Below, piece by piece: positions 18,004 through 29,034 of a DNA stretch of 64,000 nt; within the stretch, counting starts at the first letter, position 1, and the number at the start of each line of letters is the position of its first letter. Origin of the DNA: Granulicella sp. L46 (GTDB taxonomy: Bacteria > Acidobacteriota > Terriglobia > Terriglobales > Acidobacteriaceae); assembly GCF_009765785.1 (NCBI RefSeq), contig NZ_LMUT01000003.1, forward strand, positions 191,292 through 255,291, given 5' to 3'. A model generated the notes under the pieces. It did no database searches. It was not told the DNA's origin and saw only the letters and a list, made by a program, of their open reading frames with translations. The position numbers and the translations under genes are program-made.

Positions 18004-18402
18004 GCTGTAAGCCATTGAGGCTCAATCACTTGCACTGCAACGACAAGACCTTGAATGCGGTCGCGTCGCGAGAAACCAGGCATCTAGAGTGGCACCAGAA
18101 TGCCGTTCGCCATGGCAAATGATTTTGGACCGAGCAGCTCTCCGAAGGCGGATACCCCATCGAGTCCTAGATGAGTGTACCGGCAAAGGTGTGGCTGTTG
18201 CAATGTTCTCAAGGGAAGGCGTTTGACAGTGGTTCAAGGCGATACCAGTTCAGCCCCTAGCCGGTTATCGCAGCAGCCCGGACCGAATACCACAGGGGTA
18301 TGTTCCCTAACTACTATGATTAGAGTTCGGAAGCCCCACGACTGGATGGACTCTGACGCGAATTTTTGGGAGCATCGACCCACGTAATCCTTGGAGGCAA
18401 TC
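18004..18402. other. Intergenic region before pckG
   Basis: The region holds 399 bp with no supported gene, and must contain the promoters of the tRNA (leftward) and pckG (rightward). TATGAT at 18315-18320 is a possible -10 element for pckG, but I find no good -35 at the right distance. The long untranslated stretch after it could hold control elements; I see no recognisable riboswitch. Confidence 0.35.
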
Positions 18403-20250
18403 ATGGCTGCAGTACCTGGAACGACGGCCGCACATCCTGCTTCGACACGTGTTCTGTCGAAGAACATTCATCTCATCCGCTGGGTGGAGAAGATGGCCAG
18501 CCTGACGCAACCCGCGGCGATTCACTGGATCGACGGGTCGGCCGAAGAGAATGAATATCTTTGCCAGCAGTTGGTTGAATCCGGCACCTTTACCAAGCTC
18601 AATGAGAAACTTTGGCCGGGATGTTATTGTGCCCGCTCGTCGCCCAAGGATGTAGCGCGCGTGGAAGATCGGACGTTCATCTGTTCCCTTTCCAAGGACG
18701 ATGCGGGGCCGACGAATAATTGGGAAGCTCCTTACGTGATGCGCAAGAAAGTCAAGGAACTCTTTCGAGGATCGATGCGCGGGCGGACCATGTATGTTCT
18801 GCCGTTTTCGATGGGACCAATTGGATCACCGATGTCGCGTATCGGCGTGCAGCTCACCGATTCGGCTTATGCCGTTGTGAATATGCGGATCATGGCGAGG
18901 GTGGGCCTGCCAGTCTTCGAGGAGATCGACAAAGATATTCATCGGGTTGTGCCGTGCATGCACTCAGTGGGAGCACCGCTGGCGCCCGGCCAGCAGGATG
19001 TGCCGTGGCCGCAGAACGATACGAAGTACATCGTGCATTTTCCGGAGACGCGCGAGATCTGGAGCTATGGCTCGGGCTACGGTGGCAATGCCCTGCTTGG
19101 CAAAAAATGTTTCGCGCTGCGTATCGCTTCCAACATCGCCCGGGATGAAGGTTGGATGGCGGAACACATGCTGATTCTCGGACTGGAATCTCCAGAGGGC
19201 GAGAAGACGTACATGGCGGCAGCCTTCCCTTCGGCCTGCGGTAAGACCAACCTGGCGATGATCATCCCACCCAGCGGATTCGACGGCTGGAAGACCTGGA
19301 CCGTCGGCGACGATATCGCGTGGATCAAGCCAGACGAGACCGGTCGACTGCGTGCCATCAACCCTGAAACGGGCTTCTTCGGTGTAGCTCCGGGAACCAG
19401 CGAAAGGACCAATCCAAACGCCATGGCAACGCTGCGCCGTAACACCATCTTCACCAACGTGGCCGTTACTCCCGACGGCGGCGTGTGGTGGGAAGGTATG
19501 ACGGAGGAGCCACCCGCTGAGTGCGTGGACTGGCGTGGCGAGCCCTGGACGCCGGAGATAGGCCGCGAGACAGGCAGGCCGGCCGCTCACCCGAACGGCC
19601 GCTTCACGGCTCCGGCCACGCAGTGCCCTTCGTTCGATGTGGAAGCCTCGGAGTCTCCCAACGGTGTGCCCATCTCCGCGTTCATCTTTGGAGGAAGACG
19701 CGCAACCGCAATTCCGTTGGTCGTGCATGCCTTCAACTGGTCATCCGGAGTTTATCTCGGTGCAACGATGGGCTCAGAGACGACCGCCGCAGCTGAGGGC
19801 GCGGTTGGCAACGTACGACGCGACCCTATGGCGATGCTTCCCTTCTGCGGCTATCACATGGGCGACTACTTTCGTCACTGGCTGACCATGCAGCGGCAGC
19901 TCTCCATCACACCCCGCGTCTTCCAGGTCAATTGGTTCCTCAAGGACGAGGCTGGCAAGTTCCTGTGGCCCGGCTACAGCGAAAATATGCGTGTACTGAA
20001 GTGGATTATCGATCGCGTGCGTGGGCGCGCCCAAGGCAGGGAGACTCCGATCGGATGGGTTCCGCGCTATCAGGATATAAATTGGGACGGACTCGACATG
20101 TCCCCCGAAACCTTTGCACAGCTTGAAAAGGTCGACAGCAAAGCCTGGCTGCGTGAGGTAATGGGTCATGAGGAACTTTTCCTCGCACTACATGACCATC
20201 TGCCGGCCGAGATGATTTATGAGCGGGAGCTGCTGATCTGCCGTCTGTGA
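18403..20250 (+). CDS. pckG: Phosphoenolpyruvate carboxykinase (GTP)
   Basis: This 615-residue enzyme converts oxaloacetate + GTP to PEP + GDP + CO2, the entry step of gluconeogenesis, in the cytoplasm. The ATG at 18403 with GGAGG 6 nt upstream is preferred over the in-frame TTG at 18391. GTP-type features are present: '[20 protein letters not shown]', substrate loop '[20 protein letters not shown]', P-loop '[13 protein letters not shown]' with the reactive Cys (about 272-284), 'GDDIAWIK', and guanine-site '[20 protein letters not shown]'. The length is typical (about 600). It ends 7 bp from the convergent TetR gene. Its physiological link to the tRNA or efflux operon is not evident. Confidence 0.97.
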   Translation: MAAVPGTTAAHPASTRVLSKNIHLIRWVEKMASLTQPAAIHWIDGSAEENEYLCQQLVESGTFTKLNEKLWPGCYCARSSPKDVARVEDRTFICSLSKDDAGPTNNWEAPYVMRKKVKELFRGSMRGRTMYVLPFSMGPIGSPMSRIGVQLTDSAYAVVNMRIMARVGLPVFEEIDKDIHRVVPCMHSVGAPLAPGQQDVPWPQNDTKYIVHFPETREIWSYGSGYGGNALLGKKCFALRIASNIARDEGWMAEHMLILGLESPEGEKTYMAAAFPSACGKTNLAMIIPPSGFDGWKTWTVGDDIAWIKPDETGRLRAINPETGFFGVAPGTSERTNPNAMATLRRNTIFTNVAVTPDGGVWWEGMTEEPPAECVDWRGEPWTPEIGRETGRPAAHPNGRFTAPATQCPSFDVEASESPNGVPISAFIFGGRRATAIPLVVHAFNWSSGVYLGATMGSETTAAAEGAVGNVRRDPMAMLPFCGYHMGDYFRHWLTMQRQLSITPRVFQVNWFLKDEAGKFLWPGYSENMRVLKWIIDRVRGRAQGRETPIGWVPRYQDINWDGLDMSPETFAQLEKVDSKAWLREVMGHEELFLALHDHLPAEMIYERELLICRL

Positions 20251-20257
20251 TAATGCT

Positions 20258-20923
20258 CTAGCCGCGATGGAAGATCTGGGCGATCAACTCCGGGACTATC
20301 TCCTGCATGCGCGATTGATCGAGCACCGTTGGGCTGAATCGCGCATTCAACGCAAACCCCTCCAGGATCGCCTCCACCGCCAAGGTATTGCTGCGCGTCT
20401 CTTCGAGCTTTTCGTTCTTCTCTGGGAATAAATCGGACAACTCCTGCCGATTCACCGACGTACTCGCTTCCAGATGCTTCTCCGCTAAGTCCGCCAGCAA
20501 CTCCGGGTGGCGCAAAGCAAACAGCTTGAACTCAATCTGCAGCAGCTGGGTCTGGGTGTCACAGATCTGCTCGACGATGTAGTGAATGATCGCGTTGTAT
20601 CGTTCTTCCTCATTCTTCACATCCTGGATGCGCTCTCGCAGCGCCCTTGCGCGCCGCCGCGTGGCGAGGCTGCGAAGGGCAAGAAACACCTCCGTCTTGC
20701 TGTCGAAATTTGCATAGAAGGCTCCGCGACTGCGGCCGGCCTCCGCTGCAATATCCTCAATGCGAGACGCCTCAAACCCATCGCGGGCAAAGATGACTTC
20801 GGCTGCACGCAGCAACTCCGTGCGAGTCCGCTCCGACTTCATCGCTTGCTGTGAGCGCGATACGGAAGCTAGGTCTGCGGCCAGGGGTCGTTCGCGACGG
20901 CGCATCTGCTTAAGCCGAGACAT
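20258..20923 (-). CDS. TetR-family repressor of the adjacent RND efflux operon
   Basis: The proposed start is the ATG at 20923 (221 residues). A more upstream in-frame ATG at 20962 would overlap the operator. The N-terminal HTH reads 'TRTELLRAAEVIFARDGFEA', 'SRIEDIAAEAGRSRGAFYAN' and 'FDSKTEVFLAL', followed by an all-helical ligand-binding domain. Divergent TetR genes next to RND operons normally repress them and are relieved by pump substrates. A perfect inverted repeat lies between the two genes at 20954-20973. Its C-terminal end is nearly back to back with pckG. Confidence 0.9.
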   Translation of the reverse strand: MSRLKQMRRRERPLAADLASVSRSQQAMKSERTRTELLRAAEVIFARDGFEASRIEDIAAEAGRSRGAFYANFDSKTEVFLALRSLATRRRARALRERIQDVKNEEERYNAIIHYIVEQICDTQTQLLQIEFKLFALRHPELLADLAEKHLEASTSVNRQELSDLFPEKNEKLEETRSNTLAVEAILEGFALNARFSPTVLDQSRMQEIVPELIAQIFHRG

Positions 20924-20953
20924 TTTTTGAATCGTTCCTCGAGGCCTAAGCAT

Positions 20954-20973
20954 AATATACACACATGTATATT
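20954..20973. promoter_or_regulatory. Putative TetR operator
   Basis: AATATAC-ACACAT-GTATATT is a perfect 7-bp inverted repeat with a 6-bp centre (20 bp in total), typical of TetR-family operators. It is 31 bp upstream of the repressor start and about 49 bp upstream of the adaptor start, so binding could control both directions. Confidence 0.65.
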
Positions 20974-21021
20974 TTCCACTTTACGTGCAACGATCCAGTG
21001 GAATGATCGAGGTTCGAAACT

Positions 21022-22218
21022 ATGACGTCACGTAATACCGTGCAGAGTGTAATCACGCTTGCCACCGTACTGTCCGCATTCTCTATGGGGTTGTTGAGCG
21101 GATGCAAGAGCGAAGGGCCTCCTCCGGGAGCAGCAGGGTTCGGACCTTTGCCCGTGCAGGTGAGCACCGCCGTTCAGCAGGATGTTCCGCTTACGGGCGA
21201 ATGGGTCGCGACCACCGACGGATTTGTGAACGCACAGATCCAGCCACAGGTCTCCGGATACCTCATTCGACAGGATTACAAGGAAGGCAGCGAGGTCCAC
21301 AAGGGACAGGTCTTATTTGAGATCGACCCGCGGCCCTTTCAAGCCATTCTGGATCAGGCAACGGCTAGCGTCGCGCAGGCGCAGGCGCAATATGAACTGG
21401 CCGGGATCAATGTGCGTCGAGACACGCCCCTAGCGGAAGCGCATGCGATTGCACAAAGCCAGCTCGACAACGACATTCAGACGCAGGCTGCCAACAAAGC
21501 CGCTGTAGCCAATGCTCAAGCCTCCGTGGAAGCGGCCGAGCTGAATGTTGGATTTACGAAAGTACGATCGTTGATCGACGGCGTTGCCGGACAGGCAGCG
21601 CTGCAGGTGGGCAATTTAGTAAACACCAGTTCCGTTCTCACGTCGGTCTCGCAACTCAATCCCATCAAGGTTTATTTCTACATCAGCGAGCAGGAGTATC
21701 TGACGCTGTCCGCGCAGGCAAAACAGCGCGGCGTAGCTGACCTGCTGCGCAGCGGGAACGTGATTCCGCTGAAGTTGAAGCTGGCAAATAACCAGGTGTA
21801 TCCGCAGACCGGCCGCATCATCTTTGTCGACCGCGCTCTGAGCTCTCAAACGGGCAGCATTCGGATGGCAGCGCAGTTCGCAAACCCCGGAAATCTCCTT
21901 CGGCCGGGTCAATTCGGACGTGTCTCGGCGGAGACCACGGTTCTGCATAACGCGGTGGTAGTTCCGCAACGAGCCGTGTCGGAGATGCAGGGCATGAACC
22001 AGGTCATCGTGGTTGGAGCCGACAACGTGGCGCATATTCGCACGGTTCAGCTAGGAACGCAGGTCGGTCCAAACATCGTGATCTCGAGTGGCTTGAGTGC
22101 GGGCGATCGAGTGGTCACAGCCGGCAATGAGAAGGTAAGGGACGGCATGAAGGTCGTGCCTCAGGCGGATAATTCACCTGCTCCCGCAGCCGCCGGGCAG
22201 AACGCGCAGGGGAACTAA
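21022..22218 (+). CDS. RND efflux periplasmic adaptor (lipoprotein)
   Basis: This 398-residue membrane-fusion protein of the AcrA/MexE type is the first gene of the efflux operon. The lipoprotein signal has the lipobox 'GLLSGC' with Cys28. It continues with a lipoyl/barrel region ('ATTDGFVNAQIQPQVSGYLI', 'GSEVHKGQVLFEIDPRPFQA'), an alpha-hairpin rich in Ala/Gln ('QATASVAQAQAQYELAG'), the second lipoyl half ('VRSLIDGVAGQAALQVGNLV') and the membrane-proximal domain ('ISSGLSAGDRVVTAGNEKV'). It bridges the inner-membrane pump and outer-membrane channel encoded next, 3 bp downstream. Confidence 0.94.
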   Translation: MTSRNTVQSVITLATVLSAFSMGLLSGCKSEGPPPGAAGFGPLPVQVSTAVQQDVPLTGEWVATTDGFVNAQIQPQVSGYLIRQDYKEGSEVHKGQVLFEIDPRPFQAILDQATASVAQAQAQYELAGINVRRDTPLAEAHAIAQSQLDNDIQTQAANKAAVANAQASVEAAELNVGFTKVRSLIDGVAGQAALQVGNLVNTSSVLTSVSQLNPIKVYFYISEQEYLTLSAQAKQRGVADLLRSGNVIPLKLKLANNQVYPQTGRIIFVDRALSSQTGSIRMAAQFANPGNLLRPGQFGRVSAETTVLHNAVVVPQRAVSEMQGMNQVIVVGADNVAHIRTVQLGTQVGPNIVISSGLSAGDRVVTAGNEKVRDGMKVVPQADNSPAPAAAGQNAQGN

Positions 22219-22221
22219 CCT

Positions 22222-25200
22222 ATGATCTCGAAGTTCTTCATACGCCGGCCCATTGTGGCCATGGTGATTGCGATTCTCATGGTGATCGGCGGGCTTGTCT
22301 CGCTGCTAAGCCTGCCAACGGCGCAGTTCCCTAATATTGTGCCGCCTGAGATTCTAGTGCAGGCGACCTACCCTGGAGCGGACGCAAAGACGCTGGAGCA
22401 GGCTGTCGCTACGCCGATTGAGCAGCAGATGAATGGCGTCGACAACATGAACTACATGCAGTCGACCAACGCCAGCAATGGTCTCACCCAGCTCACCGTC
22501 GACTTCGACGTGGCGACTAACGCCGATACCGACCAAATTCTTTCGCAGCTGCGCGTCGACCAGGCGCAGAGCCAGTTGCCCGCTGAGGTCACCGTCGCCG
22601 GCCTCACAGTGAACAAATCTCTCACCTCGCCGCTGATGCTGCTGGCGATCTCTTCACCGAACTCCACTTACGACGGAACGTTTCTGGCAAACTATGCCTA
22701 CATCAACCTGGTAGATGAAGTCACCCGAGTGAAGGGCGTGTCGCGCATCCAGGTGTTCGGCGCGGGCCAGTATGCTCTGCGCATCTGGGTCAAGCCCGAC
22801 CAACTCGCCAAACTCGGCGTCACCATTCCGCAGATCGCCGCAGCGCTCCAGGCTCAGAACACCGTAAACCCGGCTGGCCAAATTGGTGGCGAACCCGTTC
22901 CCAGTGGTCAACAGTTTACTTACACAGTCCGCACGCAGGGACGTCTCATCACCTCGGAAGAGTTCGGCAATATTATTCTGCGCGCTAATGCCGATGGCTC
23001 GATTCTGCACCTCAAGGACGTCGCTCGCATCGAGCTGGGTGCTCAGACCTACAACCTTAGCGGCCGCTTTGAAGGCAAGCCCGCGGCCGTCATGGCGATC
23101 TATCAACTGCCCGGCACCAACGCCGTGGAGACGGCAAAGAATGTTCGCGTGAGGATGGACCAACTCACGAAGAACTTCCCGCCGGACATGGCGTATCACG
23201 TTGCGCTCGATACTACGGCTGCCGTGAACGCCGGTATTCACGAGATTCTTGTAACGCTTTTCATCGCTCTGGCGCTGGTTATCCTGGTCGTCTACATCTT
23301 CCTGCAGGGCTGGCGCGCGACGCTCATTCCGTTGCTCGCGGTGCCCGTATCGCTCATTGGCACCTTCATGGTATTTCCGCTGCTGGGCTTCTCCATCAAT
23401 ACGCTGTCGCTCTTCGGCCTGGTGCTTGCGATTGGCTTGGTCGTCGACGATGCGATCGTTGTGGTCGAAGCAGTCGAACACCATATTGAGGAAGGCATGA
23501 CGCCGCGCGATGCGTCGTATGCTGCGATGGAACAAGTAGCGAGTCCGGTCATCGCGATCGCGCTCATCCTCGCGGCCGTATTCATTCCGACAGCCTTTAT
23601 TCCCGGCATCACCGGACGTCTGTACCAGCAGTTCGCAGTTACGATTGCAATCTCGGTATTGTTCTCGGCTTTCAATGCTCTCACTCTCAGCCCCGCGCTC
23701 TGCGCCCTGCTGCTGAAGCCCAAGACCGAGTCCAGAGGCCTTCTGGCCCGCTTCTTCGGTTGGTTCAACCGCGTCTTCAAGCGAACGACGGAGGGCTATG
23801 TCAGCACCTCGGGCTGGCTGGTGCGTAAGTCGATCGTCGGCGTACTCATCATCCTGATCCTCAGCGTGTTCGTTATGCTGTTGGGGGCGCGACTACCTGG
23901 CGGCTTCCTTCCAACCGAGGATCAGGGATACGCATTCGTCGCGCTGCAACTGCCGCAAGGCACCTCGCTTGAACGTACCGCCGACGCCTCACGGGATGTA
24001 GAGAACGCGCTGCATAAGGTGCCCGGCGTGGAGAGCGTGACCTCGGTCATCGGCTTCAGCCTGCTGAGCTTCACCCAGGACACGTACCACGCCTTTTACT
24101 TCGTCACGCTAAAAGACTGGGACCAGCGTAAGAGCGCCGATCAGCAATTCACCGTAATCCAGCAGAATCTGGCGAAGCAACTTGGCGGCGTCAAAGAGGG
24201 TCTCGCGTTTTCCTTCCCCCCACCTGCGATCCCTGGCCTGGGGAGTTCTGGTGGCGTGAGCATGCTGCTGGAGGACCGCTCCGGCAGCGGCGATTTGAAT
24301 TTTCTGACTGCGAATACATATAAGTTCCTTGGCGCGCTCAAGAATCGTCCTGAGATTGCCGCAGCGATTCCCTCGTTCGCTCCCGCAGTACCTCAGCTTT
24401 ACGTCGATGTCGATCGCGAAAAAGCGGCGCAGCAACAGGTAAACCTTGCGGACGTCTACACCACGATGCAGGCCTTCATGGGCGGCACGCTGGTGAACTA
24501 CTTCAACCGATTTGGCCGGCAGTGGCAGACCTACATCGAGGCCGAAGGCGACACTCGCACGAACATCGACAACATTGGCCAGTTCTACGTAACATCGGCC
24601 AACGGCAATCGAGTTCCACTGAGCGCGATCACTACAGTGCGACGCTCGGCCGGCCCTGAATTCACAACGCGCTTTAACGAATACGAAGCTGCGCAGCTCA
24701 CAATCGTTGCGACGCCCGGATACAGCTCAGGCCAGGTGATGAAGGCGCTCGAGCAGACCTTTGCACAGACGATGCCTGCAGGCATGGGAATGGATTACTC
24801 AGGCATGAGCTTTCAGGAGCACAAGGCGCAGCAGAGCATTCCGGCGTGGGTTGTGTATGCGCTCTCTATCGTGTTCTGCTTCCTCATTCTCGCTGCACAA
24901 TATGAGAGCTGGTCTCTGCCTTTTGGCGTTCTGCTAAGTACGCCCGTTGCAATCTTTGGAGCCTATCTTGCCCTGACCGTGCGGCATCTTGAAAACGATG
25001 TCTATGCCCAGATCGGTCTCGTCATGCTCATTGGGCTATCGGCGAAGAATGCGATTTTGATCGTTGAGTTTGCGAAGGACGAATATGAAAAGGGCGAGAC
25101 CATCTTTAGTGCGGCGATGAACGGCGCACGACTCCGTTTCCGACCCATCCTCATGACGGCTTTCGCCTTTATCCTGGGCTGCGTTCCGCTCTGGTTCGCC

Positions 25201-25419
25201 TCCGGCGCTGGCGGCGTCTCACGCCAGATCCTAGGCACGGTTGTGATTGGAGGAATGCTCGCGGCAACACTCATCGCAATCTTCCTCATCCCCGTCACCT
25301 TCTCCATCGCTGAACGATTTGCTCAACGTTTCGGTTCGGCGCATAACGCGAGTCTCGACTCCGACCACGACGCTGGTCCGCCGAAAACAACGGCGCCCTC
25401 GCAGGGAGGACAAGCATGA
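22222..25419 (+). CDS. RND multidrug efflux permease (HAE1/AcrB family)
   Basis: This 1065-residue inner-membrane proton/drug antiporter has 12 expected membrane helices and two large periplasmic loops. It starts '[20 protein letters not shown]'. The TM4 proton-relay pair Asp-Asp is visible in '[17 protein letters not shown]' (about residue 409), and the TM10 Lys in '[18 protein letters not shown]'. The porter-domain segments '[20 protein letters not shown]' and '[12 protein letters not shown]' are canonical. Length matches AcrB. The stop overlaps the next gene by 4 nt (ATGA). Substrates are probably hydrophobic toxic compounds; none is indicated by the sequence. Confidence 0.96.
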   Translation: MISKFFIRRPIVAMVIAILMVIGGLVSLLSLPTAQFPNIVPPEILVQATYPGADAKTLEQAVATPIEQQMNGVDNMNYMQSTNASNGLTQLTVDFDVATNADTDQILSQLRVDQAQSQLPAEVTVAGLTVNKSLTSPLMLLAISSPNSTYDGTFLANYAYINLVDEVTRVKGVSRIQVFGAGQYALRIWVKPDQLAKLGVTIPQIAAALQAQNTVNPAGQIGGEPVPSGQQFTYTVRTQGRLITSEEFGNIILRANADGSILHLKDVARIELGAQTYNLSGRFEGKPAAVMAIYQLPGTNAVETAKNVRVRMDQLTKNFPPDMAYHVALDTTAAVNAGIHEILVTLFIALALVILVVYIFLQGWRATLIPLLAVPVSLIGTFMVFPLLGFSINTLSLFGLVLAIGLVVDDAIVVVEAVEHHIEEGMTPRDASYAAMEQVASPVIAIALILAAVFIPTAFIPGITGRLYQQFAVTIAISVLFSAFNALTLSPALCALLLKPKTESRGLLARFFGWFNRVFKRTTEGYVSTSGWLVRKSIVGVLIILILSVFVMLLGARLPGGFLPTEDQGYAFVALQLPQGTSLERTADASRDVENALHKVPGVESVTSVIGFSLLSFTQDTYHAFYFVTLKDWDQRKSADQQFTVIQQNLAKQLGGVKEGLAFSFPPPAIPGLGSSGGVSMLLEDRSGSGDLNFLTANTYKFLGALKNRPEIAAAIPSFAPAVPQLYVDVDREKAAQQQVNLADVYTTMQAFMGGTLVNYFNRFGRQWQTYIEAEGDTRTNIDNIGQFYVTSANGNRVPLSAITTVRRSAGPEFTTRFNEYEAAQLTIVATPGYSSGQVMKALEQTFAQTMPAGMGMDYSGMSFQEHKAQQSIPAWVVYALSIVFCFLILAAQYESWSLPFGVLLSTPVAIFGAYLALTVRHLENDVYAQIGLVMLIGLSAKNAILIVEFAKDEYEKGETIFSAAMNGARLRFRPILMTAFAFILGCVPLWFASGAGGVSRQILGTVVIGGMLAATLIAIFLIPVTFSIAERFAQRFGSAHNASLDSDHDAGPPKTTAPSQGGQA

Positions 25420-26867
25420 AACATACCTTCCGCAGCCTCTCCTCGCTCGCGCTGATCCTCACCATCGCCGGTTGCAAAGTCGGCCCTAACTATAAGCGGC
25501 CCGCGGTTAACACGCCGGCGAGCTATCGTGGGGCGCTCGCGCCTGACATCGCGCCCGCGACCAACGCCGTTCCGCTCGGCGCGCAAAAATGGGACACCGT
25601 CTTCACCGATCCAGTGCTGCAACAGCTTATTGCCGAGGCTCTAAAAAATAACTACGATGTGAAGATCGCAGCTGACCGTGTGTTGGAGCAACAGGCGCAG
25701 CTAGGCATTACCAAAGCGGCGCAGTATCCGACTCTCAATGTTGGGGCCACTTATGATGCGCTAGGCCTTCCCAGTAGCCTGTTAAACAGCGTCAACACTA
25801 GCTCGAATAGCTCTAAGAGCACCGGCCAGACGAACTACTACGCCGGCGGAATCACCGCGTCTGTTGCGTGGAATTTGGACTTCTGGGGCATGTACCGTCG
25901 CCAGACCGAAGCCGCACGCGCCAACCTGCGCGCCACCGAGTGGGCTAAGCAGACAACGTACAGCACACTCGTCGAAAATGTGGCAACGGCGTACTATCAG
26001 CTCCGCACACTCGATGCGGAGCTCGCGATTACCAGGAGCACACTGGATGCCCGCAAACAGTCACTCGATTTGACGCAGACGCTCGAACAGGGCGGCGCTG
26101 ATTCCATGGCCGATGTGCGCCAGGCTGAGGAGCTCTACTATACCGCACAGGCTCAGATTCCAGATCTAGAACGGCAGATCGAACAGCAGGAGAACAACCT
26201 GCGTCTCCTGCTCGGCGAGGATCCTGGACCTATCGTTCGCAATGTCGCCGACAGCACATCGATCATCGCAAGCGCGCCGCATCCCGCAGATGTTCCCGCG
26301 GGACTTCCGTCCGATTTGCTGGAGCGCCGCCCTGACGTCCGACGCGCGGAAGAGCTGCTCGTCCAGGCCAACGCAAATATAGGGGTTGCACGTGCACAGT
26401 ATTTCCCTCAACTCGCACTGACGGGTACAGGCGGCACTTCCGGAAGCCAGCTGAAGGGACTGGTGAACCCCGTGAATGTCTACTACTACGCAGCCGGTAA
26501 CCTCACGCAGCCCATCTTTGACGCGGGCAAGATTCGCGCCAATTATCACTTGGCTCAGGCTACGGACAAAGAGCTGATCGATACCTACCAGCAGACCATT
26601 GCCGGCGCGCTACGCGATGTCTCGAATGCGCTGGTCGCATATAACAAGACACGCGAGTACCGTGAGCAACAGGAGAAGCAGACGGCGGCTTCAGCAGACG
26701 CTGTTCGCCTCGCGCGGATTCGGTACAAAGGTGGTTCGACCAGCTATTTGGAAGTGCTGACAACCGATACGAATCTCTATAACTCACAACTCACGCTCGA
26801 GGCAGCACAGCAGGCGGAGGCGTTGTCTCTCGTCCAACTTTATAACGCGCTTGGCGGCGGCTGGTAG
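25416..26867 (+). CDS. Outer-membrane efflux lipoprotein (NodT/OprM family)
   Basis: This 483-residue TolC-like channel is the third component of the tripartite pump. The lipobox 'LTIAGC' has Cys20, followed by '[19 protein letters not shown]'. Two OEP repeats follow, with '[20 protein letters not shown]', '[20 protein letters not shown]' and '[20 protein letters not shown]'. It starts inside the permease stop codon. Its own stop codon (26865-26867) directly abuts the stop codon of purK on the other strand, leaving no intergenic base. Confidence 0.95.
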   Translation: MKHTFRSLSSLALILTIAGCKVGPNYKRPAVNTPASYRGALAPDIAPATNAVPLGAQKWDTVFTDPVLQQLIAEALKNNYDVKIAADRVLEQQAQLGITKAAQYPTLNVGATYDALGLPSSLLNSVNTSSNSSKSTGQTNYYAGGITASVAWNLDFWGMYRRQTEAARANLRATEWAKQTTYSTLVENVATAYYQLRTLDAELAITRSTLDARKQSLDLTQTLEQGGADSMADVRQAEELYYTAQAQIPDLERQIEQQENNLRLLLGEDPGPIVRNVADSTSIIASAPHPADVPAGLPSDLLERRPDVRRAEELLVQANANIGVARAQYFPQLALTGTGGTSGSQLKGLVNPVNVYYYAAGNLTQPIFDAGKIRANYHLAQATDKELIDTYQQTIAGALRDVSNALVAYNKTREYREQQEKQTAASADAVRLARIRYKGGSTSYLEVLTTDTNLYNSQLTLEAAQQAEALSLVQLYNALGGGW

Positions 26868-27953
26868 CTATCGAGGGATCAATCCTGCGAGGCGCCTTTG
26901 CCATTCTGCAATCGCTGCGTGCGCGGACGCAGGAAAGGTCAAATGCCCGACCTTGCGTCCAGGCCGCGCCTCCTTGCCATAATCGTGGCGGAATAGCTCT
27001 GGGAACTTCGATGTCTCGCTTTCGCTTGGCATCGAGCCGATGCAGTTCAGCATGACCGTCGGGCGACTTTCCGTGTTGCCGAGTTTGCCGCCGACGATCG
27101 CCCGCAGATGATTTTCAAACTGCGAGGTCCCCGAACCTTCAATCGTCCAGTGACCCGAGTTATGAACACGAGGCGCCATTTCGTTAGCCAGCAAAGCACC
27201 ATCCACAACAAAGAACTCTACCGCGAGTACGCCAACATACTCGAGCTTCTCGAACAATACGTCGAGATAACGTTCCGCTTGATGCTGTAGCTTTTCATTC
27301 ACAAACGGCGCGATCGACGTGCGAAGAATTCCTTCGCGGTGATGGTTTTCGATCAGAGGATAAAACACCACCTGTCCGGACCTGCTGCGCACAGCGATGA
27401 GCGATACCTCTTCTTCAAAGTTCACCATCCCTTCAAGAATGCAGGGCACCCGGCCAACCTCCGCCCAGGCGTCTGCCACATCGTCGGAGCTGCGCAGGCG
27501 CGCCTGCCCTTTGCCGTCATATCCCATTCGTCGTGTCTTGAGAATCGCTGGCAGTCCAGTAACTTCCAGCGCGTGCTTTAAATCTTCGAGGCTATCGACC
27601 GGCGCGAAGGGTGCTGTACCGATCCCGCACGCATGAAAGAATTGCTTCTCCAATAGACGATCCTGCGCAATTCCCACAGCGCGCGCATTGGGATACAGGT
27701 TCAAGCCCTGCAGAACATCCGCGTGGATGTTCTCACTTTCGATCGTCACTACATCCACGGCCGCAGCAAAGGCAGCGACAGCGGCAGCGTCGTCCAGGTC
27801 GACGGGGATAACTTCGGCAACCTGCTCTGCGCAGTCCCCCGGCTGCCCTGCACAAATCACTTCAACATCCAGAGCCTTACCAGCCTGCGCCAGCATCAGC
27901 GCCAGTTGGCCCGCACCCAGTATCCCGATTCTTGGCCTCACTCGCGTAGTCAT
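26868..27953 (-). CDS. purK: N5-carboxyaminoimidazole ribonucleotide synthase
   Basis: This 361-residue ATP-grasp enzyme carboxylates AIR to N5-CAIR with bicarbonate and ATP, working with PurE. It starts '[20 protein letters not shown]', has '[20 protein letters not shown]', '[20 protein letters not shown]', '[20 protein letters not shown]' and '[20 protein letters not shown]', all typical PurK. It is the last gene of the leftward pur operon, and its start overlaps the purE stop by 4 nt. Confidence 0.97.
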   Translation of the reverse strand: MTTRVRPRIGILGAGQLALMLAQAGKALDVEVICAGQPGDCAEQVAEVIPVDLDDAAAVAAFAAAVDVVTIESENIHADVLQGLNLYPNARAVGIAQDRLLEKQFFHACGIGTAPFAPVDSLEDLKHALEVTGLPAILKTRRMGYDGKGQARLRSSDDVADAWAEVGRVPCILEGMVNFEEEVSLIAVRSRSGQVVFYPLIENHHREGILRTSIAPFVNEKLQHQAERYLDVLFEKLEYVGVLAVEFFVVDGALLANEMAPRVHNSGHWTIEGSGTSQFENHLRAIVGGKLGNTESRPTVMLNCIGSMPSESETSKFPELFRHDYGKEARPGRKVGHLTFPASAHAAIAEWQRRLAGLIPR

Positions 27954-28462
27954 TTCCGTGGATCGGGCCCCTTCAACACGGTCTTTGTCTGCCCGCTGCG
28001 AAACTTCTCCAGCTTCTCCGCAATCGCCTCATCGGTTAGTCCAAGGATCGACGCAGCAAACAGGCCAGCATTTTTGGCACCCGCTTCCCCAATCGCAAAC
28101 GTTGCCACGGGAATACCGGCAGGCATCTGCGCGATCGAAAGAAGGCTGTCGAGCCCATCGAGCGCGCGGCTCTTTACCGGCACCCCTAGGACGGGCAAAC
28201 TTGTCTTCGACGCCACCATTCCCGGAAGATGCGCTGCACCGCCTGCGCCTGCAATGATGATGCGCAGACCTCGAGCCTTGGCGCTGGCCGCATACGTCAT
28301 CATCTTGTCTGGGGTTCGGTGAGCGGAAACGACCTCAGCTTCATAAGCGATGCCAAACTCATCAAGAACTTTCGCCGCTGCTTCCATGGTCGGCCAATCT
28401 GACTTGGATCCCATAATGATCCCAACGACGACGCGAACTCCAGACTTTTTTGCCTTTGCCAT
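27950..28462 (-). CDS. purE: N5-carboxyaminoimidazole ribonucleotide mutase
   Basis: This 170-residue class I PurE converts N5-CAIR to CAIR. It starts at the ATG at 28462 (GGAGG 6 nt upstream), sharing the A of the purN stop (TGATG). An in-frame GTG at 28474 is less likely. Family motifs are '[15 protein letters not shown]', '[12 protein letters not shown]', '[16 protein letters not shown]' and 'PVLGVPVKS'. The mutase form is expected because PurK is encoded next door. Confidence 0.97.
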   Translation of the reverse strand: MAKAKKSGVRVVVGIIMGSKSDWPTMEAAAKVLDEFGIAYEAEVVSAHRTPDKMMTYAASAKARGLRIIIAGAGGAAHLPGMVASKTSLPVLGVPVKSRALDGLDSLLSIAQMPAGIPVATFAIGEAGAKNAGLFAASILGLTDEAIAEKLEKFRSGQTKTVLKGPDPRK

Positions 28463-29034
28463 CACAACCTCCACCCCTGCAATACTTCAATAAATGCAAC
28501 CTGCTCTAAAGCCTGCACGCGATCCTTCAATATCTGTGGTGTATCTCCTGGCAATACGGAACAGCGTTTCTGCAACACGATCGGGCCGCCATCCACTTCT
28601 TCCGTCACCTGATGAATTGTGCAACCGGTCTCGCTTACACCCGCAGCCAAAACCGCTTCGTGCACCTTTTGATTCATCAATCCGCCGAATGCGGGCAATA
28701 GAGAGGGATGCACATTCAACAAACGTCCCTTCCAGTCTTCAACGAAACATGCCGAAACAATGCGCATGTACCCGATCATGAGCACCAACTCTGCACCCGC
28801 TTGGCGTAACGCATCGGTCACCTGTTGGTCATATTCATCGCGCTTTAGGCCTGCGGGGTCGAGAAACAGCGTGGGTACGTCATACCTCTCAGCCCGCTCA
28901 AGAATGGGCGCATTCCGCTTATCCGAGACGACCAATACGAGGTCAACATCGAGAGCAGCCTCCGTGACCGCGTCCAAAATACCTTGCAATGCCGTTCCAC
29001 GAGTTGAGCCAAGTACACCGACTTTTAGACTCAT
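28462..29034 (-). CDS. purN: Phosphoribosylglycinamide formyltransferase
   Basis: This 190-residue folate-dependent enzyme converts GAR + 10-formyl-THF to FGAR. The start is the ATG at 29034, whose first bases overlap the purD TGA (ATGA); the longer frame to 29145 runs inside purD. Motifs: '[20 protein letters not shown]', '[14 protein letters not shown]' (catalytic Asn/His) and '[15 protein letters not shown]' (catalytic Asp). The usual AFPG reads AFGG here, a small departure. Confidence 0.94.
   Translation of the reverse strand: MSLKVGVLGSTRGTALQGILDAVTEAALDVDLVLVVSDKRNAPILERAERYDVPTLFLDPAGLKRDEYDQQVTDALRQAGAELVLMIGYMRIVSACFVEDWKGRLLNVHPSLLPAFGGLMNQKVHEAVLAAGVSETGCTIHQVTEEVDGGPIVLQKRCSVLPGDTPQILKDRVQALEQVAFIEVLQGWRL

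Noticed and set aside
18315-18320. pckG promoter with TATGAT -10
   Set aside because: No acceptable -35 hexamer at 16-18 bp, so I list it only as a possibility within the intergenic entry.
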